A stretch of DNA of 64,000 nucleotides from Halorussus salinus (GCF_004765815.2 NZ_SBIS02000013.1:141189-205188); one strand, 5' to 3'; counted from the first letter of the stretch, positions 26,999 through 35,344 are shown. The notes: generated from the sequence alone by a model not told the origin. Translations and numbers: made by a program.

Positions 26999-28051
26999 TC
27001 ACTCCGGTGCAAAATTGCAGATGAGGCGCTCATTGACGCCAGGTGAACTACGTCGCATCCGATGTCGGCTCTCCCGTTCCACGATAGTATATGACTGTAG
27101 CGCGTTGGGAACCTCGGAATAGGAGACCATCCAATCATTTTCGACCTCTCGGAGACACTCGGCGAACTTCTGGTGATTGAACTCCTCGCCATAGACGTCT
27201 TCTGCACCGAGATAGGGCGGATCACAGTAAAAGAGGACATCGACGGCAGAATCGTCGTAGTTCTCCAGAATCGCCTGGTAGTCTTGATTCTCGATGGTGA
27301 CCTGGCCAAACCGCTGGGCCAACGTCTGGATGCGTTGTCTAGCATTGTCGAACGTCCGCGCTGGCGAGCGCTTCGCCCGCGCCTTGAAGCCGTTCGGGGA
27401 GGAGGACTCGCCGACATACTGCATGTATCGTAGTGAGAAAAAGCGGCCTGCGCGTTCAATCGGATCGTCTGGTCGAATACCATCATAGAACTCCGTCACC
27501 CATTCTTCATACTGCGCCCGCGAGTACGGCACGGCCTGCAACCACTCTGCTAACTCACCTGGGCGATCGCGAAGTACGCGAAAGAACTGGGTCACGTCCT
27601 CGTTGTGGTCGTTGTAGATCTCGTACTTCGACCGTGGCTTGTTATAGAGTACCCCCGCTGCCCCACCGAAGACTTCGACATAGGTATCATGTGCAGGCAT
27701 CGTCTCAATAACCCATTCCGCGATGCTTCCTTTACCGCCAGGATACGGAAACGTGCCTGAATGAGAGCTCTGTTGAGGAGAGTATCCGCCGGGACTGTCG
27801 GCGACGCCTGGCTTCCGTGGATGAAATACGCGTGGCGCTCTGCCTGCCCCACCTTTGCTGCTAAGCAAACCTAACTCCTCCATCGCATCCAAAGTGTTCC
27901 GAACAGTCCGTTCTGCGGGCGGCTCGCCATCGATTGCCTCTTGCACATCAGTTGAGCGAAATGTTCGTTCAAATTCTAACAGGCGAAGCGCTGCATCCCA
28001 GATTCGATCGCGCTGAGTCGGCACTTGTTGGAACATATCTTCCAAGAACAA
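26999..28051 (-). CDS. Dam-family (D12 class) DNA adenine-N6 methyltransferase with N-terminal winged helix
   Basis: 350 residues. Residues about 1-80 form a winged helix (FRSTDVQEAIDGEPPAERTV, NTLDAMEELGLLSS). The methylase domain starts with FPYPGGKG (motif I, AdoMet binding), has YVEVFGGAAGVLYNKP, and ends with the catalytic DPPY in FYCDPPYLG. This order fits D12-class Dam-like enzymes. No restriction gene is adjacent, so it is an orphan methylase; the N-terminal HTH fusion suggests autoregulation or site targeting. The downstream HTH gene may be part of the same unit. Confidence 0.88.
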   Translation of the reverse strand: MFLEDMFQQVPTQRDRIWDAALRLLEFERTFRSTDVQEAIDGEPPAERTVRNTLDAMEELGLLSSKGGAGRAPRVFHPRKPGVADSPGGYSPQQSSHSGTFPYPGGKGSIAEWVIETMPAHDTYVEVFGGAAGVLYNKPRSKYEIYNDHNEDVTQFFRVLRDRPGELAEWLQAVPYSRAQYEEWVTEFYDGIRPDDPIERAGRFFSLRYMQYVGESSSPNGFKARAKRSPARTFDNARQRIQTLAQRFGQVTIENQDYQAILENYDDSAVDVLFYCDPPYLGAEDVYGEEFNHQKFAECLREVENDWMVSYSEVPNALQSYTIVERESRHRMRRSSPGVNERLICNFAPE

Positions 28052-28550
28052 GTCGGTTACGGACTCTATTTCTGTTGTTCAATTCATAGAGACTCCTCAT
28101 ATTTATCTGACTGTTATCAAATGAATCTGAAATACAGTTTCCCCTCGCCTTTTCTTTTGATTCGAAGTCCAAAACCACGACCTGGTCGTGAGTGCGACAG
28201 GAAGAAGCGAACGAGAGATAATCTGAAGCAGTTCCCGCTCACTGGTTCGTCGGAAAAACGCTTTACACCCCCACTAAACCCACAGTAGTCTAACTTCCAA
28301 CAGTGTTAGATTTGTTATCGCGATATATGGTTTATGAGTATTTTGGTTATTTCGCGGGTATTTCTGTGTTGTGTGGTTGTCCAAACCAGACAACCATGCA
28401 CCACAAATACTAATATTATTGATTGAATTGGCCTACCTGCCAGAAATCATGTCTTCAAAACCACTCTCAAACAAAGCGACTCAGCTTCTATCCAGAAAGC
28501 ACCTCCCCCAACGGGGAAATATAATGGAGGCAGAGTACGTATCTCAGAAT
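28052..28550. other. Intergenic region between methylase and MNT/HEPN genes
   Basis: About 500 bp with no convincing gene. An open frame continues from 28371 into the nucleotidyltransferase, but its first 50 codons show no conserved features. The AT-rich parts near 28320-28425 could hold promoters for the toxin-antitoxin/integrase operon. Confidence 0.45.
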
Positions 28551-28916
28551 ATGAATAGTGAGACCACTGGAGATGCACTCCCTGCTGGCGCGCACCGCGA
28601 GGCAGCGGGAGCTTTTGTTGAGCGCGCACGGTCTCACCACGCCGAGGTCCTTGTCGAATTGTACATCTTCGGGTCAACCGTCCGTGGCGAAGCAAGTGGT
28701 CGGTCGAGTGACGTTGATGTTCTCATCGTCCTCGAAGATACTCCCGACCAGGACGCTCTCGCTGACTCTCTACGCGATATCGCATACGACGTGATGCTTG
28801 AGTATGGGCCGCTCGTCGAACTCCACATTTTGGCCGAACCAACATTCAAACGTCACCGACGAGAGGGGAACCCATTCGTCCGAAATGTCCTCCGAGAGGG
28901 TCGTTCGTATGCCTGA
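28551..28916 (+). CDS. mntA: MNT-type nucleotidyltransferase antitoxin
   Basis: About 121 residues from Met at 28551 (another ATG at 28524 is possible). The minimal nucleotidyltransferase motif is clear: FGSTVRGEASGRSSDVDVLI, i.e. GS followed by the DxD metal-binding pair. Its 3' end overlaps the HEPN gene by 8 bp. In MntA/HepT pairs, MntA adds AMP residues to the HEPN RNase toxin and thereby silences it; the gene order and coupling here fit that type VII toxin-antitoxin system. The tyrosine recombinase follows directly. Confidence 0.85.
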   Translation: MNSETTGDALPAGAHREAAGAFVERARSHHAEVLVELYIFGSTVRGEASGRSSDVDVLIVLEDTPDQDALADSLRDIAYDVMLEYGPLVELHILAEPTFKRHRREGNPFVRNVLREGRSYA

Positions 28917-29310
28917 TGATGAAGCACCCAGTGATGCTGAAATCGAAGATCAACTCCAGCAGGCGCACCAAGCACTCGCTGACGCGGAAGGGGCACGAGA
29001 TGCAGGGCTCTCCGACGCAGTCGTAATCAACCGTCTGTACTACGCCTGCTTTCATGTCTCACAGGCCGCCCTATACGACCGAGGGTACGACCCCAGCACC
29101 CACGGCGGAGTTCTCACCCTATTTAGGTCTGAGATTGTTAGTGAAGGCGATGCATCGCGCAATGACGGCCGCTTCTTGAACGACCGTGAGGAACTCCGTC
29201 AGCAGGCCGACTACGGCTATGGAACTCTCGACGAGGATATCGATGCACTCCTCGCACGAACTGACAAGTTTGTCTCCAAAATGGAATCTTTGTGTTTAAC
29301 TGTCGACTGA
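28909..29310 (+). CDS. hepT: HEPN domain toxin (HepT-like)
   Basis: 133 residues from Met at 28909, mostly helical. The segment INRLYYACFHVSQAALYDRG carries an Arg followed six residues later by His, the Rx4-6H catalytic motif of HEPN RNases, on the expected hydrophobic helix. The gene overlaps mntA by 8 bp and ends one base before the integrase ATG, so the three are probably one transcript. The pair may stabilise the mobile element that carries the integrase. It resembles the longer HEPN group rather than the short HepT form; exact RNA target unknown. Confidence 0.8.
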   Translation: MPDDEAPSDAEIEDQLQQAHQALADAEGARDAGLSDAVVINRLYYACFHVSQAALYDRGYDPSTHGGVLTLFRSEIVSEGDASRNDGRFLNDREELRQQADYGYGTLDEDIDALLARTDKFVSKMESLCLTVD

Positions 29311-29311
29311 T

Positions 29312-30571
29312 ATGCCTAACTACGCTCAGTTCAATGACCTTGACGAGTTTGAGCAGTTCTATAGGGAGCAGATTATTCCAAAACTGCGTAACGACCCCGA
29401 TTTTGACGCCGACCCTCTTCAGGAGACACCAACGTACCGGTGGCTCAAGACAAACTTCTCGGGATTCGTTGAACGCCTTCGGCGCGACCACGCCCTCTCA
29501 CCTGGCGAGTTCTACGACACCGTCGGCCTTCCCCCGAATCCCACTGAATCAGACAATAACTGGCATATCTCCCACGAACCCACCGTTCGAGGCCTCGAAG
29601 ACTATCTTGAAGAACTAGAACGTGACCGAGGACGCGCTGAGACTACAGTTGGACCCCGGCGATCAAGATTGAAAACCTACGTCACCACATACCAGAAAGT
29701 CAATGAAACAGGCGACCTCCTCTCACCGCTACTGGACGAAAACGCGAAACCCGATGAAATTGCACGCGTACGAGACACATTCCGTGTCCTTGATGAAGAG
29801 TTGGGGACGCTTGCCTCGAAGAAGAAGTACGTCTCAGCGGTGAAAAACTGGTATACATTCCTCGAAGAGATGGGTCGTGGACTCTACAATCCGGCCGAGA
29901 ATCTCTTGAACCGCTTCGGATGGGATGAAGATCCTCGGTACGACCATCCCGCCCTCAGTCGCGACGAACTTGATCGGCTACTCGCCGCCGGCGACGACGA
30001 CGAGCGCTTCCTTCTGCTTGCGCTTGCCGGATGGGGACTCCGTCCCAGAGAGGCATGTGAACTGCACGTAGACCAGCTAGTCCTCGACCCCGCTGATGAG
30101 GATGTCCCCTACATTGAGTTTGAGGCAGGCCAGCGAAAGAACGCACGGCGTACTCGGAACACGGTTGAGCTTCTCGTCGGCGTTGACGCCATCGAAGACC
30201 GCATCAACGCTCTCGGTGAACACGACGATTGGACAGGCTATCTCTTTCCTGGACAGTCGATTGAACATCCGATATCGACGGAAACGGCGCGACGGTGGTT
30301 CCGTGATCTCGGCGAGCGCGCCGACGTCACCATCGCTGACAGCTACCCACTCCCGAAGATGGGGCGACGGACGTGGTATCGCCTTTATCGCCAGCAGCGC
30401 CCAACCATCGAAGCGGGAACAGCGGCTGTCGCAGCCTCGCAAGGAAGCCGCGATGCGTCCGTCTCCGAACGCAACTACCTCGACGAACGGACGCGACGGC
30501 AGGCTCGCGCCGACGCAATGCGTGACCTTGTGCAAGGCGAGTTTGCGGGTATTTTCGACGAGTACCTCTGA
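29312..30571 (+). CDS. Tyrosine recombinase/integrase (XerC/D-like)
   Basis: 419 residues. An N-terminal SAM-like DNA-binding region (about 90-215, with TTVGPRRSRLKTYVTTYQK) is followed by a catalytic domain with the first Arg in GWGLRPREACELH and a C-terminal part with KMGRRTWYRL and ASQGSRDASVSERNYLDERT, where the Tyr in NYLDE is the likely nucleophile. The HxxR motif is not evident in canonical form, so some divergence exists. It lies next to an MNT/HEPN pair and upstream of a tRNA-like segment at 30910, as expected for the integrase of an integrated element. Confidence 0.85.
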   Translation: MPNYAQFNDLDEFEQFYREQIIPKLRNDPDFDADPLQETPTYRWLKTNFSGFVERLRRDHALSPGEFYDTVGLPPNPTESDNNWHISHEPTVRGLEDYLEELERDRGRAETTVGPRRSRLKTYVTTYQKVNETGDLLSPLLDENAKPDEIARVRDTFRVLDEELGTLASKKKYVSAVKNWYTFLEEMGRGLYNPAENLLNRFGWDEDPRYDHPALSRDELDRLLAAGDDDERFLLLALAGWGLRPREACELHVDQLVLDPADEDVPYIEFEAGQRKNARRTRNTVELLVGVDAIEDRINALGEHDDWTGYLFPGQSIEHPISTETARRWFRDLGERADVTIADSYPLPKMGRRTWYRLYRQQRPTIEAGTAAVAASQGSRDASVSERNYLDERTRRQARADAMRDLVQGEFAGIFDEYL

Positions 30572-30738
30572 TTTTATACTGAATAAATGGACTCGCTGTT
30601 ATAAATTCCATAATGCTATACTGAACTGCTGAGCTGAAGATGGCAACGTCACTCTCAATCGCTTGGATTTGTCTAGTGAGTTGATTGTGTGCTAATTCTG
30701 TCTTGTGGGTAAATATGGGTAAAGTATAAGTGGGTAGT

Positions 30739-30894
30739 ATGACAGAGAGCATGACCGTGACGGTGTACCGAAACGATGGCGGGTGTAGGAACTGCGGACA
30801 CTACGTTGCCCGAGACGATCTGTTGGACTGCTATGGCGACGGAGAAAAGATGGACGAAGCTTGCCCGAACTGCTTCGTCCCACACTTCCAGTAA
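30739..30894 (+). CDS. Zinc-ribbon microprotein
   Basis: 51 residues, with CRNCGHY (about residues 16-22) and ACPNCF (about 41-46) forming a four-cysteine zinc ribbon. It opens the compact cluster of small genes downstream of the integrase. No close family named. Start ATG at 30739; a second Met at 30751 is possible. Confidence 0.65.
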   Translation: MTESMTVTVYRNDGGCRNCGHYVARDDLLDCYGDGEKMDEACPNCFVPHFQ

Positions 30895-30909
30895 CCCGCG
30901 TTGGCGTAC

Positions 30910-30934
30910 CGTGGTTCGATTCCACGGGCGGGCA
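30910..30934 (+). other. tRNA 3'-end-like segment (putative integrase attachment site)
   Basis: CGTGG-TTCGATT-CCACG makes a perfect tRNA T-arm (5-bp stem, 7-base loop with the TTCRANN pattern), followed by GGCGGGCA, a plausible 3' acceptor strand plus discriminator. A partial acceptor complement GCCCG lies at 30863, but no anticodon arm can be folded between, so it is not a complete tRNA. Such 3' tRNA fragments commonly mark att sites of tyrosine integrases, and one lies 340 bp upstream. Confidence 0.5.
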
Positions 30935-30945
30935 TGAGGTAAACA

Positions 30946-31239
30946 ATGAATACAGATTCGCCTACTGAATCGATGATCGAGACCCTCAACACCCTGAAAC
31001 AGATGGACGTGGACGCCGCTCGCGGTGTCCGTAACCAGACCGACCTTGACCGACGCCGCTTCAAGACGACTCACGAGCAAAATCCGGACTACATCGACGT
31101 GCTGCTCGCTGGCGACGGAATCATCGTCATCACCGACCGATACGAGAAAGAAGACTTTGCATGGTCCGGGCGGCTCGATGACCAAGAACTACTGGATAAT
31201 CTAGTCGAGGACGGCGTTCTTACGGAGGAAAAGCAATGA
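30946..31239 (+). CDS. Small acidic protein of the mini-gene cluster
   Basis: 97 residues, no TM segment or cysteine. Contains a helical N-half (MIETLNTLKQMDVDAARGV) and a central IDVLLAGDGIIVITDRYEK stretch that looks like a short beta-alpha element. It overlaps the next gene by ATGA. No family recognised. Confidence 0.6.
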   Translation: MNTDSPTESMIETLNTLKQMDVDAARGVRNQTDLDRRRFKTTHEQNPDYIDVLLAGDGIIVITDRYEKEDFAWSGRLDDQELLDNLVEDGVLTEEKQ

Positions 31240-31376
31240 AAGTCGAAGTCTCAGCCACCGATATAGACGAGAAGAAAGCAGACGACCGAGGGCGCGTCAC
31301 GCTCGGAAGCGAATACGCGGGGAAGACCGTGACAGTCGCAGTCGTAGAAGTCGAGGAGGAAAGTGAGAGCGAATGA
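31236..31376 (+). CDS. 46-residue small acidic protein
   Basis: Starts within the ATGA overlap of the previous gene and ends in an ATGA overlap with the next. The sequence contains VSATDIDEKKADDRGRVTLG and GKTVTVAVVEVEEE. The RGRVTLGSEYAGK segment resembles the AbrB/MazE-type swapped-hairpin start (GRVTLP-like), so it may be a tiny DNA-binding protein of that fold. This is a weak resemblance. Confidence 0.55.
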   Translation: MKVEVSATDIDEKKADDRGRVTLGSEYAGKTVTVAVVEVEEESESE

Positions 31377-31561
31377 CCTTCGGTTACTTTTCCCCCGGAT
31401 TCAATCCATTCTAGTGTCCGCCATGCAGCAGCAGTAGTAAGAATCGCTGCAACGCCGTCTGCTTCGATCCGATTGATGGGCCTCTGCTGGTCTTGGGGAT
31501 AGCCATTGCGGTATTGGGTTCAATAAGACTATTGCGGAGAATGGAGCGTGAAAACGAATGA
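31373..31561 (+). pseudogene. Small CxxC/TM protein interrupted by an in-frame TAG
   Basis: The frame begins with ATG in the ATGA overlap at 31373, runs 13 codons, meets TAG at 31412-31414 and continues in frame through CPPC, a second cysteine pair and a TM helix (LLVLGIAIAVLGSI) to a TGA at 31559-31561 that overlaps the next ATG. Removing the TAG gives a coherent ~62-residue protein with tight coupling on both sides. The simplest reading is a nonsense mutation, since neighbouring genes also look decayed; amber readthrough or pyrrolysine use cannot be excluded. Confidence 0.55.
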
Positions 31562-31663
31562 GCGGGGATGACCACGACGAGATACCGAAGCACAACAGGA
31601 GTCGGAGCCGTGTCGAGAATATCCCGGTTGCTGGTTGGCTTGATTCGGAAATAATGAGTAGAG
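31558..31663 (+). pseudogene. Truncated paralogue of the gene at 32214
   Basis: The N-terminus (MSGDDHDEIPKH) matches that of the protein at 32214 (MSGKEHDEMPKH), but the homology is then lost. The frame stays open to 31842, yet that part is the shadow of the membrane protein gene in another frame. It looks like a duplicated gene start that lost its body. Confidence 0.45.
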
Positions 31664-31852
31664 ATGGCGTGGGGTTGGCTTTCGCGGTCGGGGGTTGGTT
31701 ATCTCGGGGCAGGGATTGGGGCATTTACTGTCGTACATGGCGTAGACCCTGTTATCTACGGGGCGATATGGATAGCTGCTGGAGTGATTCTATCGTACCA
31801 CTCTATAATCAATCACGGTTCCGCCGTAAAAAGACTGAGTGAGAATGAATGA
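31652..31852 (+). CDS. Small membrane protein, probably frameshifted near its start
   Basis: From 31664 the open frame encodes 62 residues with two hydrophobic segments (GVGYLGAGIGAFTVV and GAIWIAAGVILSY) and ends in the ATGA overlap with the next gene. An alternative start at 31652 (MSRDGVGLAFAVGG) in another frame would join it smoothly at about 31695, which points to a one-base frameshift in a G-run. Either form would be a two-TM microprotein. No family recognised. Confidence 0.5.
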
Positions 31853-32085
31853 GTGATCCCGAACCGCGCACGATGGCAGATGAGAGGCAATTACAATCCC
31901 GAGTCCTAAAAATAGGCCGTGGGTTTGCCAAAGGGGGCGTATTCAGCCTCTTTATTTTCCCACTGGTCGGGGACCTCGCGGGGTACAGCTCACCGATCTA
32001 CACAATTGCAGTCATCACCACTGCACTTGCCGGGACATGGTTCGCGTACCGCTGGGAAACCTTGGAGGTGAACAATGCCCTGTAA
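31849..32085 (+). CDS. Small two-TM membrane protein
   Basis: 78 residues; a charged N-terminal half with RQLQSRVLKIGRGFAKGG and two hydrophobic segments (about 31-47 and 49-67). Starts in an ATGA overlap with the previous gene and overlaps the next by 11 bp. Function unknown. Confidence 0.6.
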   Translation: MSDPEPRTMADERQLQSRVLKIGRGFAKGGVFSLFIFPLVGDLAGYSSPIYTIAVITTALAGTWFAYRWETLEVNNAL

Positions 32086-32272
32086 GCGATGTGGGAGCGA
32101 CGACACCGATCTCGGCATATTCGATGAAAACGGCGTGATGCAAGATTATTGCGTCAAATGCGGCAAAGAGATGCTGTTCGGAAGCTCATCAGAAGATGAA
32201 CTCCGGGGAGAGAATGAGCGGCAAAGAACACGACGAGATGCCGAAGCACGTTACTGCCGAAGTCAATGTTGA
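32075..32272 (+). CDS. Zinc-ribbon microprotein
   Basis: 65 residues. CKRCGSDDTDLG and YCVKCGKEM make a classical four-cysteine zinc ribbon in the first ~32 residues. The Arg-rich tail (NERQRTRRDAEARYCRSQC) lies over the start of the next gene and may be a readthrough caused by loss of the normal stop. Part of the overlapping mini-gene cluster. Confidence 0.6.
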   Translation: MPCKRCGSDDTDLGIFDENGVMQDYCVKCGKEMLFGSSSEDELRGENERQRTRRDAEARYCRSQC

Positions 32273-32477
32273 GGCCCTGAAGAAAAACCTCGAAGGTAAC
32301 GGAATGCACCACGTCTTCGGGGAGGACGGCACCCAGTTTGTCATCCGCGAACGCGAGGGAGACACAAGCGACGTCACAGTCCAGCCGAAGTTCCAGATCG
32401 TAGCTGAAGACGGGAAACCGCGCCGTGTTCTTGACAGACTTCTAAAATATTCTGCTGAAGATACCAACACAATATGA
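32214..32477 (+). CDS. Small protein of the mini-gene cluster
   Basis: About 87 residues from Met at 32214. It contains VTAEVNVEALKKNLEGNGMH and FVIREREGDTSDVTVQPKFQ, a mixed alpha/beta small domain. Its N-terminus is duplicated at 31558. The stop overlaps the next start (ATGA). No family recognised. Confidence 0.55.
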   Translation: MSGKEHDEMPKHVTAEVNVEALKKNLEGNGMHHVFGEDGTQFVIREREGDTSDVTVQPKFQIVAEDGKPRRVLDRLLKYSAEDTNTI

Positions 32478-32761
32478 CCAAGTACATTTGCCCCGATTGC
32501 GACGAGACGTTCGAGTTGATTGGTGAGGTGATGAAGCACCGAGAAGCGACCAACCACTCGCCCCACATCGTGAAACACAAGTCTCGACCGGAATCCGGGG
32601 AGAACGAGCGGTCGTGGTGTTCCCGGTGTGGCGAACGAATGGAGTACCACGCGACCGCCGAGTACGACGGTGAGAAGCACTGGATTTGTCCGGTCGAGGC
32701 GCGGGCGGTAGACGACGAGGAACCGCAGGAGCAGTTGGGCGCTTTTGCCAACGCTGAATAG
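32474..32761 (+). CDS. Zinc-finger protein
   Basis: 95 residues. The N-terminus ICPDCDETFELIGEVMKHRE with a following HS/H is a C2H2-like finger (C..C..H), and CSRCGERMEYHA plus WICPVEA adds a second metal site. It closes the mini-gene cluster. Such small fingers are common in haloarchaeal viruses and plasmids. Confidence 0.7.
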   Translation: MTKYICPDCDETFELIGEVMKHREATNHSPHIVKHKSRPESGENERSWCSRCGERMEYHATAEYDGEKHWICPVEARAVDDEEPQEQLGAFANAE

Positions 32762-32864
32762 ACCTGTTGCTACAAATCAAGCCGTAGGGGGCTTCTCCCT
32801 TGTATTTTTCCACTCTGCCATAGCTAAGGCTTAAATACAAGCGCCATATTAGCTAGGCGCGTAC

Positions 32865-33248
32865 GTGTCCGCAACCAGATTCGCCCCGGCAGGTTCGCAC
32901 CCTATCTCGTTCGCCACCCACTGGCGAATCCCTGCCGAACACCAGTACGGCGACTGGGCGGACACACTCGCCGTCTACTACCTCCAACACGACAACCCGA
33001 ACGCGACACTCGGCGAGCTGGCCGCAGACATCGAGATCGGCCTGAACCCCGACGACGGCGACCCACACGAGTTCATCAACCTGCCCGACGACCGAGCGAC
33101 ATGGCACCGCAACTACACCCCACTTGAACCGTGGATTCGAGCGCACGTTCTCCGGCTCGCCAACGGCTGGAAGTCGAAGCGACTCGCATCCTACCTCGAA
33201 AACCACGCCAGCGTCACTCGAACCATGGGGTTCCGAGAAGCCTCGTGA
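32865..33248 (+). pseudogene. DDE transposase, N-terminal part
   Basis: 127 residues, open from 32865 (GTG start) and ending at TGA near 33248. The frame change between REAS and SLVKVAHDN near 33235-33245 joins it to the catalytic part in the other frame. The N-part contains helical regions with WADTLAVYYLQHDNPNATLG and WIRAHVLRLANGWKSKRLA, likely DNA binding. Reading depends on a frameshift, either mutational or programmed. Confidence 0.6.
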
Positions 33249-34741
33249 AAGTCGCCCACGACAACAACATCCCGGCACCAGACGACGTGTTCCAACCCGA
33301 GAAACAGGACGGTGAGTCTGAGCGGTCGGAGCGCCGGTTGACCGAGCGGAAGATGCGGGAGGTCTGGCACGAGGCGAAGCCGTTGGTGATGGATACCTTC
33401 CATCTCGATAGAGGCCAGAACGCCCAGATTCCCGAAGGGAGCTTCTGGGAAGTCCAAGCACTCGCGGGCACCCAGCAAGACACTTTCACCGAAGGCGGTG
33501 TCGAAGCCTTCCGAACCGCCACAACCCGCCCGGAAGACCAGAAACACACGGGGAGAACCCACCGCCACCACCTCCAGAAGCACTCCGTCGAGGAGGTTCG
33601 ACGGATGCTTCGGGATACAACCACCCGGCTGGTGCAACGCGCTCGGCATAACGGTGAGTTGCAGGGGAAGGTGTGGGCGGCTATCGACGTGACGAAGGGG
33701 AATCCGTGGGCTGGTGAGATAGAGTGGACTGACGACAACCATCCCGAGGACCCCTACATTCTCGGGTATAAGGACGACGAGGACCGGAGCGCCGACTACT
33801 ACTTCCAGTGGGCAACCATCCAAGTCGTCGGCCTCGACGTCCCACTCGTCCTCGACGCCTTCCCCCTCTCGCGTGGAACATCGAAGGCGGAGATCGTGGA
33901 CGAACTCCTCTCCGGCGGTCTCGACATTCTGCCGGACATCGAGTTGGTGATGATGGACCGAGAGTTCGACTCGGAGGGCGTGAAAAACGTCTGTGACGAC
34001 CACGGTGTCTACTACTTGAATCCGGCGCGGAAGAACACCCACGAACAGGTGATGTGTACGAAGCTCCGGAAGGCTGGGAAGAAAGTGCGGGTGGTGAAAC
34101 AGAGCGCGTTCGAAGGCCCATCGCGCAAGCGGCTGTACCTCCCCGCCCGCAACACCGACATTTTCGAACCCAGCGACACCGACGACCGCGACACTAGTGA
34201 CGGTGACAGTGGTGAGAAGAGTGAGGAGGAGCGTCGGGAGGGGTACCGGCAGAAGCACGCCCAAGCGTTCGTCGAGACGTTCGACGTGGACGTAGACGAC
34301 GAAGACGGCCACATGTTCAGCGGGGTTGTTGACGAGGTGCGCGAGCAGGAAGCCGCCGAGGACGACCGTGTTGATGACGAGGCTGTGGAGGCGTATGCGT
34401 TGTTCGAGACGAACCATCCGGCGCTGGACCCCGAGGACTCAGCGACCGAAGAGCAGTTGCTCGGACGAGTGCGTGGGTTTGTTGAACGGTACAGCCATCG
34501 CTGGGGAATCGAGAACGGCTACAAGCAAATCAAACAGTTCCGTGTCCGGACGACCTCGAAGGACCACCGGTATCGGTATTTCTGCTTCGCGTTCGCGTGC
34601 GTCCTGTATAACGTCTGGCGGCTCGTGGATTTGCTGGTGAAGCTGGCGTTCGAGGACGACCCGGACTACAGTCCGCGAGTGAGCGCGGGCGTGTTCTTGA
34701 CGCTCGCCAGCCAGAATCTCGGCCTCGACCCACCCGACTAG
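33245..34741 (+). pseudogene. DDE transposase, catalytic part (IS4-like superfamily)
   Basis: About 498 codons. The catalytic triad appears as Asp in AAIDVTKGNPW, Asp in VMMDREFDSEG and Glu in YSHRWGIENGYKQIK, the YREK-like C1 motif. A long acidic insertion (about 34150-34380) separates the second Asp from the Glu. This fits a haloarchaeal IS4/ISH-type transposase. I cannot define terminal inverted repeats. With the N-part in another frame it is probably inactive, unless -1/+1 frameshifting is used. Confidence 0.7.
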
Positions 34742-35143
34742 ACACCGCGTTTCTTCTGTAGTATTCCCACTCCGTAGAGGCGTCACTGTGCTGTACCCCT
34801 GTTTTTCGCGTCGAGTATCTGTCTAGACCGCCGGAGTCGTCTAGACGAGTCTCTACCGAGTTGGTTGCGACCGCAAGAAGCGTCTAGACAAGTCGAATCC
34901 AAGCGATTATCTGGCTACCTTGCTATCTCGTCGCTGAACACTGACGTTGAGACTACAGCGGGTTTAGCAGGGCCGTAAACTACCCCGCCCTACTCGCCGC
35001 CTTCGGCGGCCCCTCCACCGGGTCCGTTTTGGCCCCCGTGGAGTGTATCAACACTACACACGGAGGCTGTTACGTGTGTGCGAACGCGCTTCCTCCCCGC
35101 CCTGCTCGCGTCTCTGACGCTCGCTGAGGACGGGGCCTCCGCG
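34742..35143. other. IS-flanking region with three GTCTAGAC palindromes
   Basis: The 8-bp palindrome GTCTAGAC occurs at 34821-34828, 34839-34846 and 34882-34889. Downstream are GC-rich hairpins (GCCGCCTTCGGCGGC near 34992). I find no intact gene. The palindromes may belong to the transposon end or be a separate protein-binding array. Confidence 0.45.
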
Positions 35144-35335
35144 CTACCGCAAGGTGATTCGCTCGCGTTCGTAGAGTGCGACTGCAGCAGCAATACGCTC
35201 GTTTTCGTGATCTTCGAAGTATTCACGCACGAACTCTCGCAACGCATCGCTCTTCCCCCCGAACACACCAGCCTCGACAGCACCCTCGATGAGGAGGTCG
35301 AGGTCATTATGAACTGCGCCAGAATACCATATGCA
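35144..35335 (-). pseudogene. Fragment of a UPF0175/ribbon-helix-helix-like antitoxin
   Basis: An open stretch reads NDLDLLIEGAVEAGVFGGKS, then DALREFVREYFEDHENERIA and ERERITLR before a TAG. This resembles the N-terminal half of UPF0175-type antitoxins, whose ERITL is normally followed by an HTH-like segment that is missing here. No good start codon is visible. It abuts IS-like GC-rich sequence, so it was probably cut by an insertion. Confidence 0.45.
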
Positions 35336-35344
35336 GTGAGACGA

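Noticed and set aside
30863..30934. Complete tRNA gene
   Set aside because: Only the T-arm and part of the acceptor stem fold; no D-arm or anticodon arm is possible, and the 5' part is coding.
31412..31414. Pyrrolysine codon
   Set aside because: No pyl genes are in view and nearby genes are also damaged; a simple nonsense mutation is the better explanation.
33191..34417. 408-codon minus-strand frame
   Set aside because: It is the antisense shadow of the transposase; composition is Val/Leu/Arg-rich without domains, while the plus strand shows a DDE triad.
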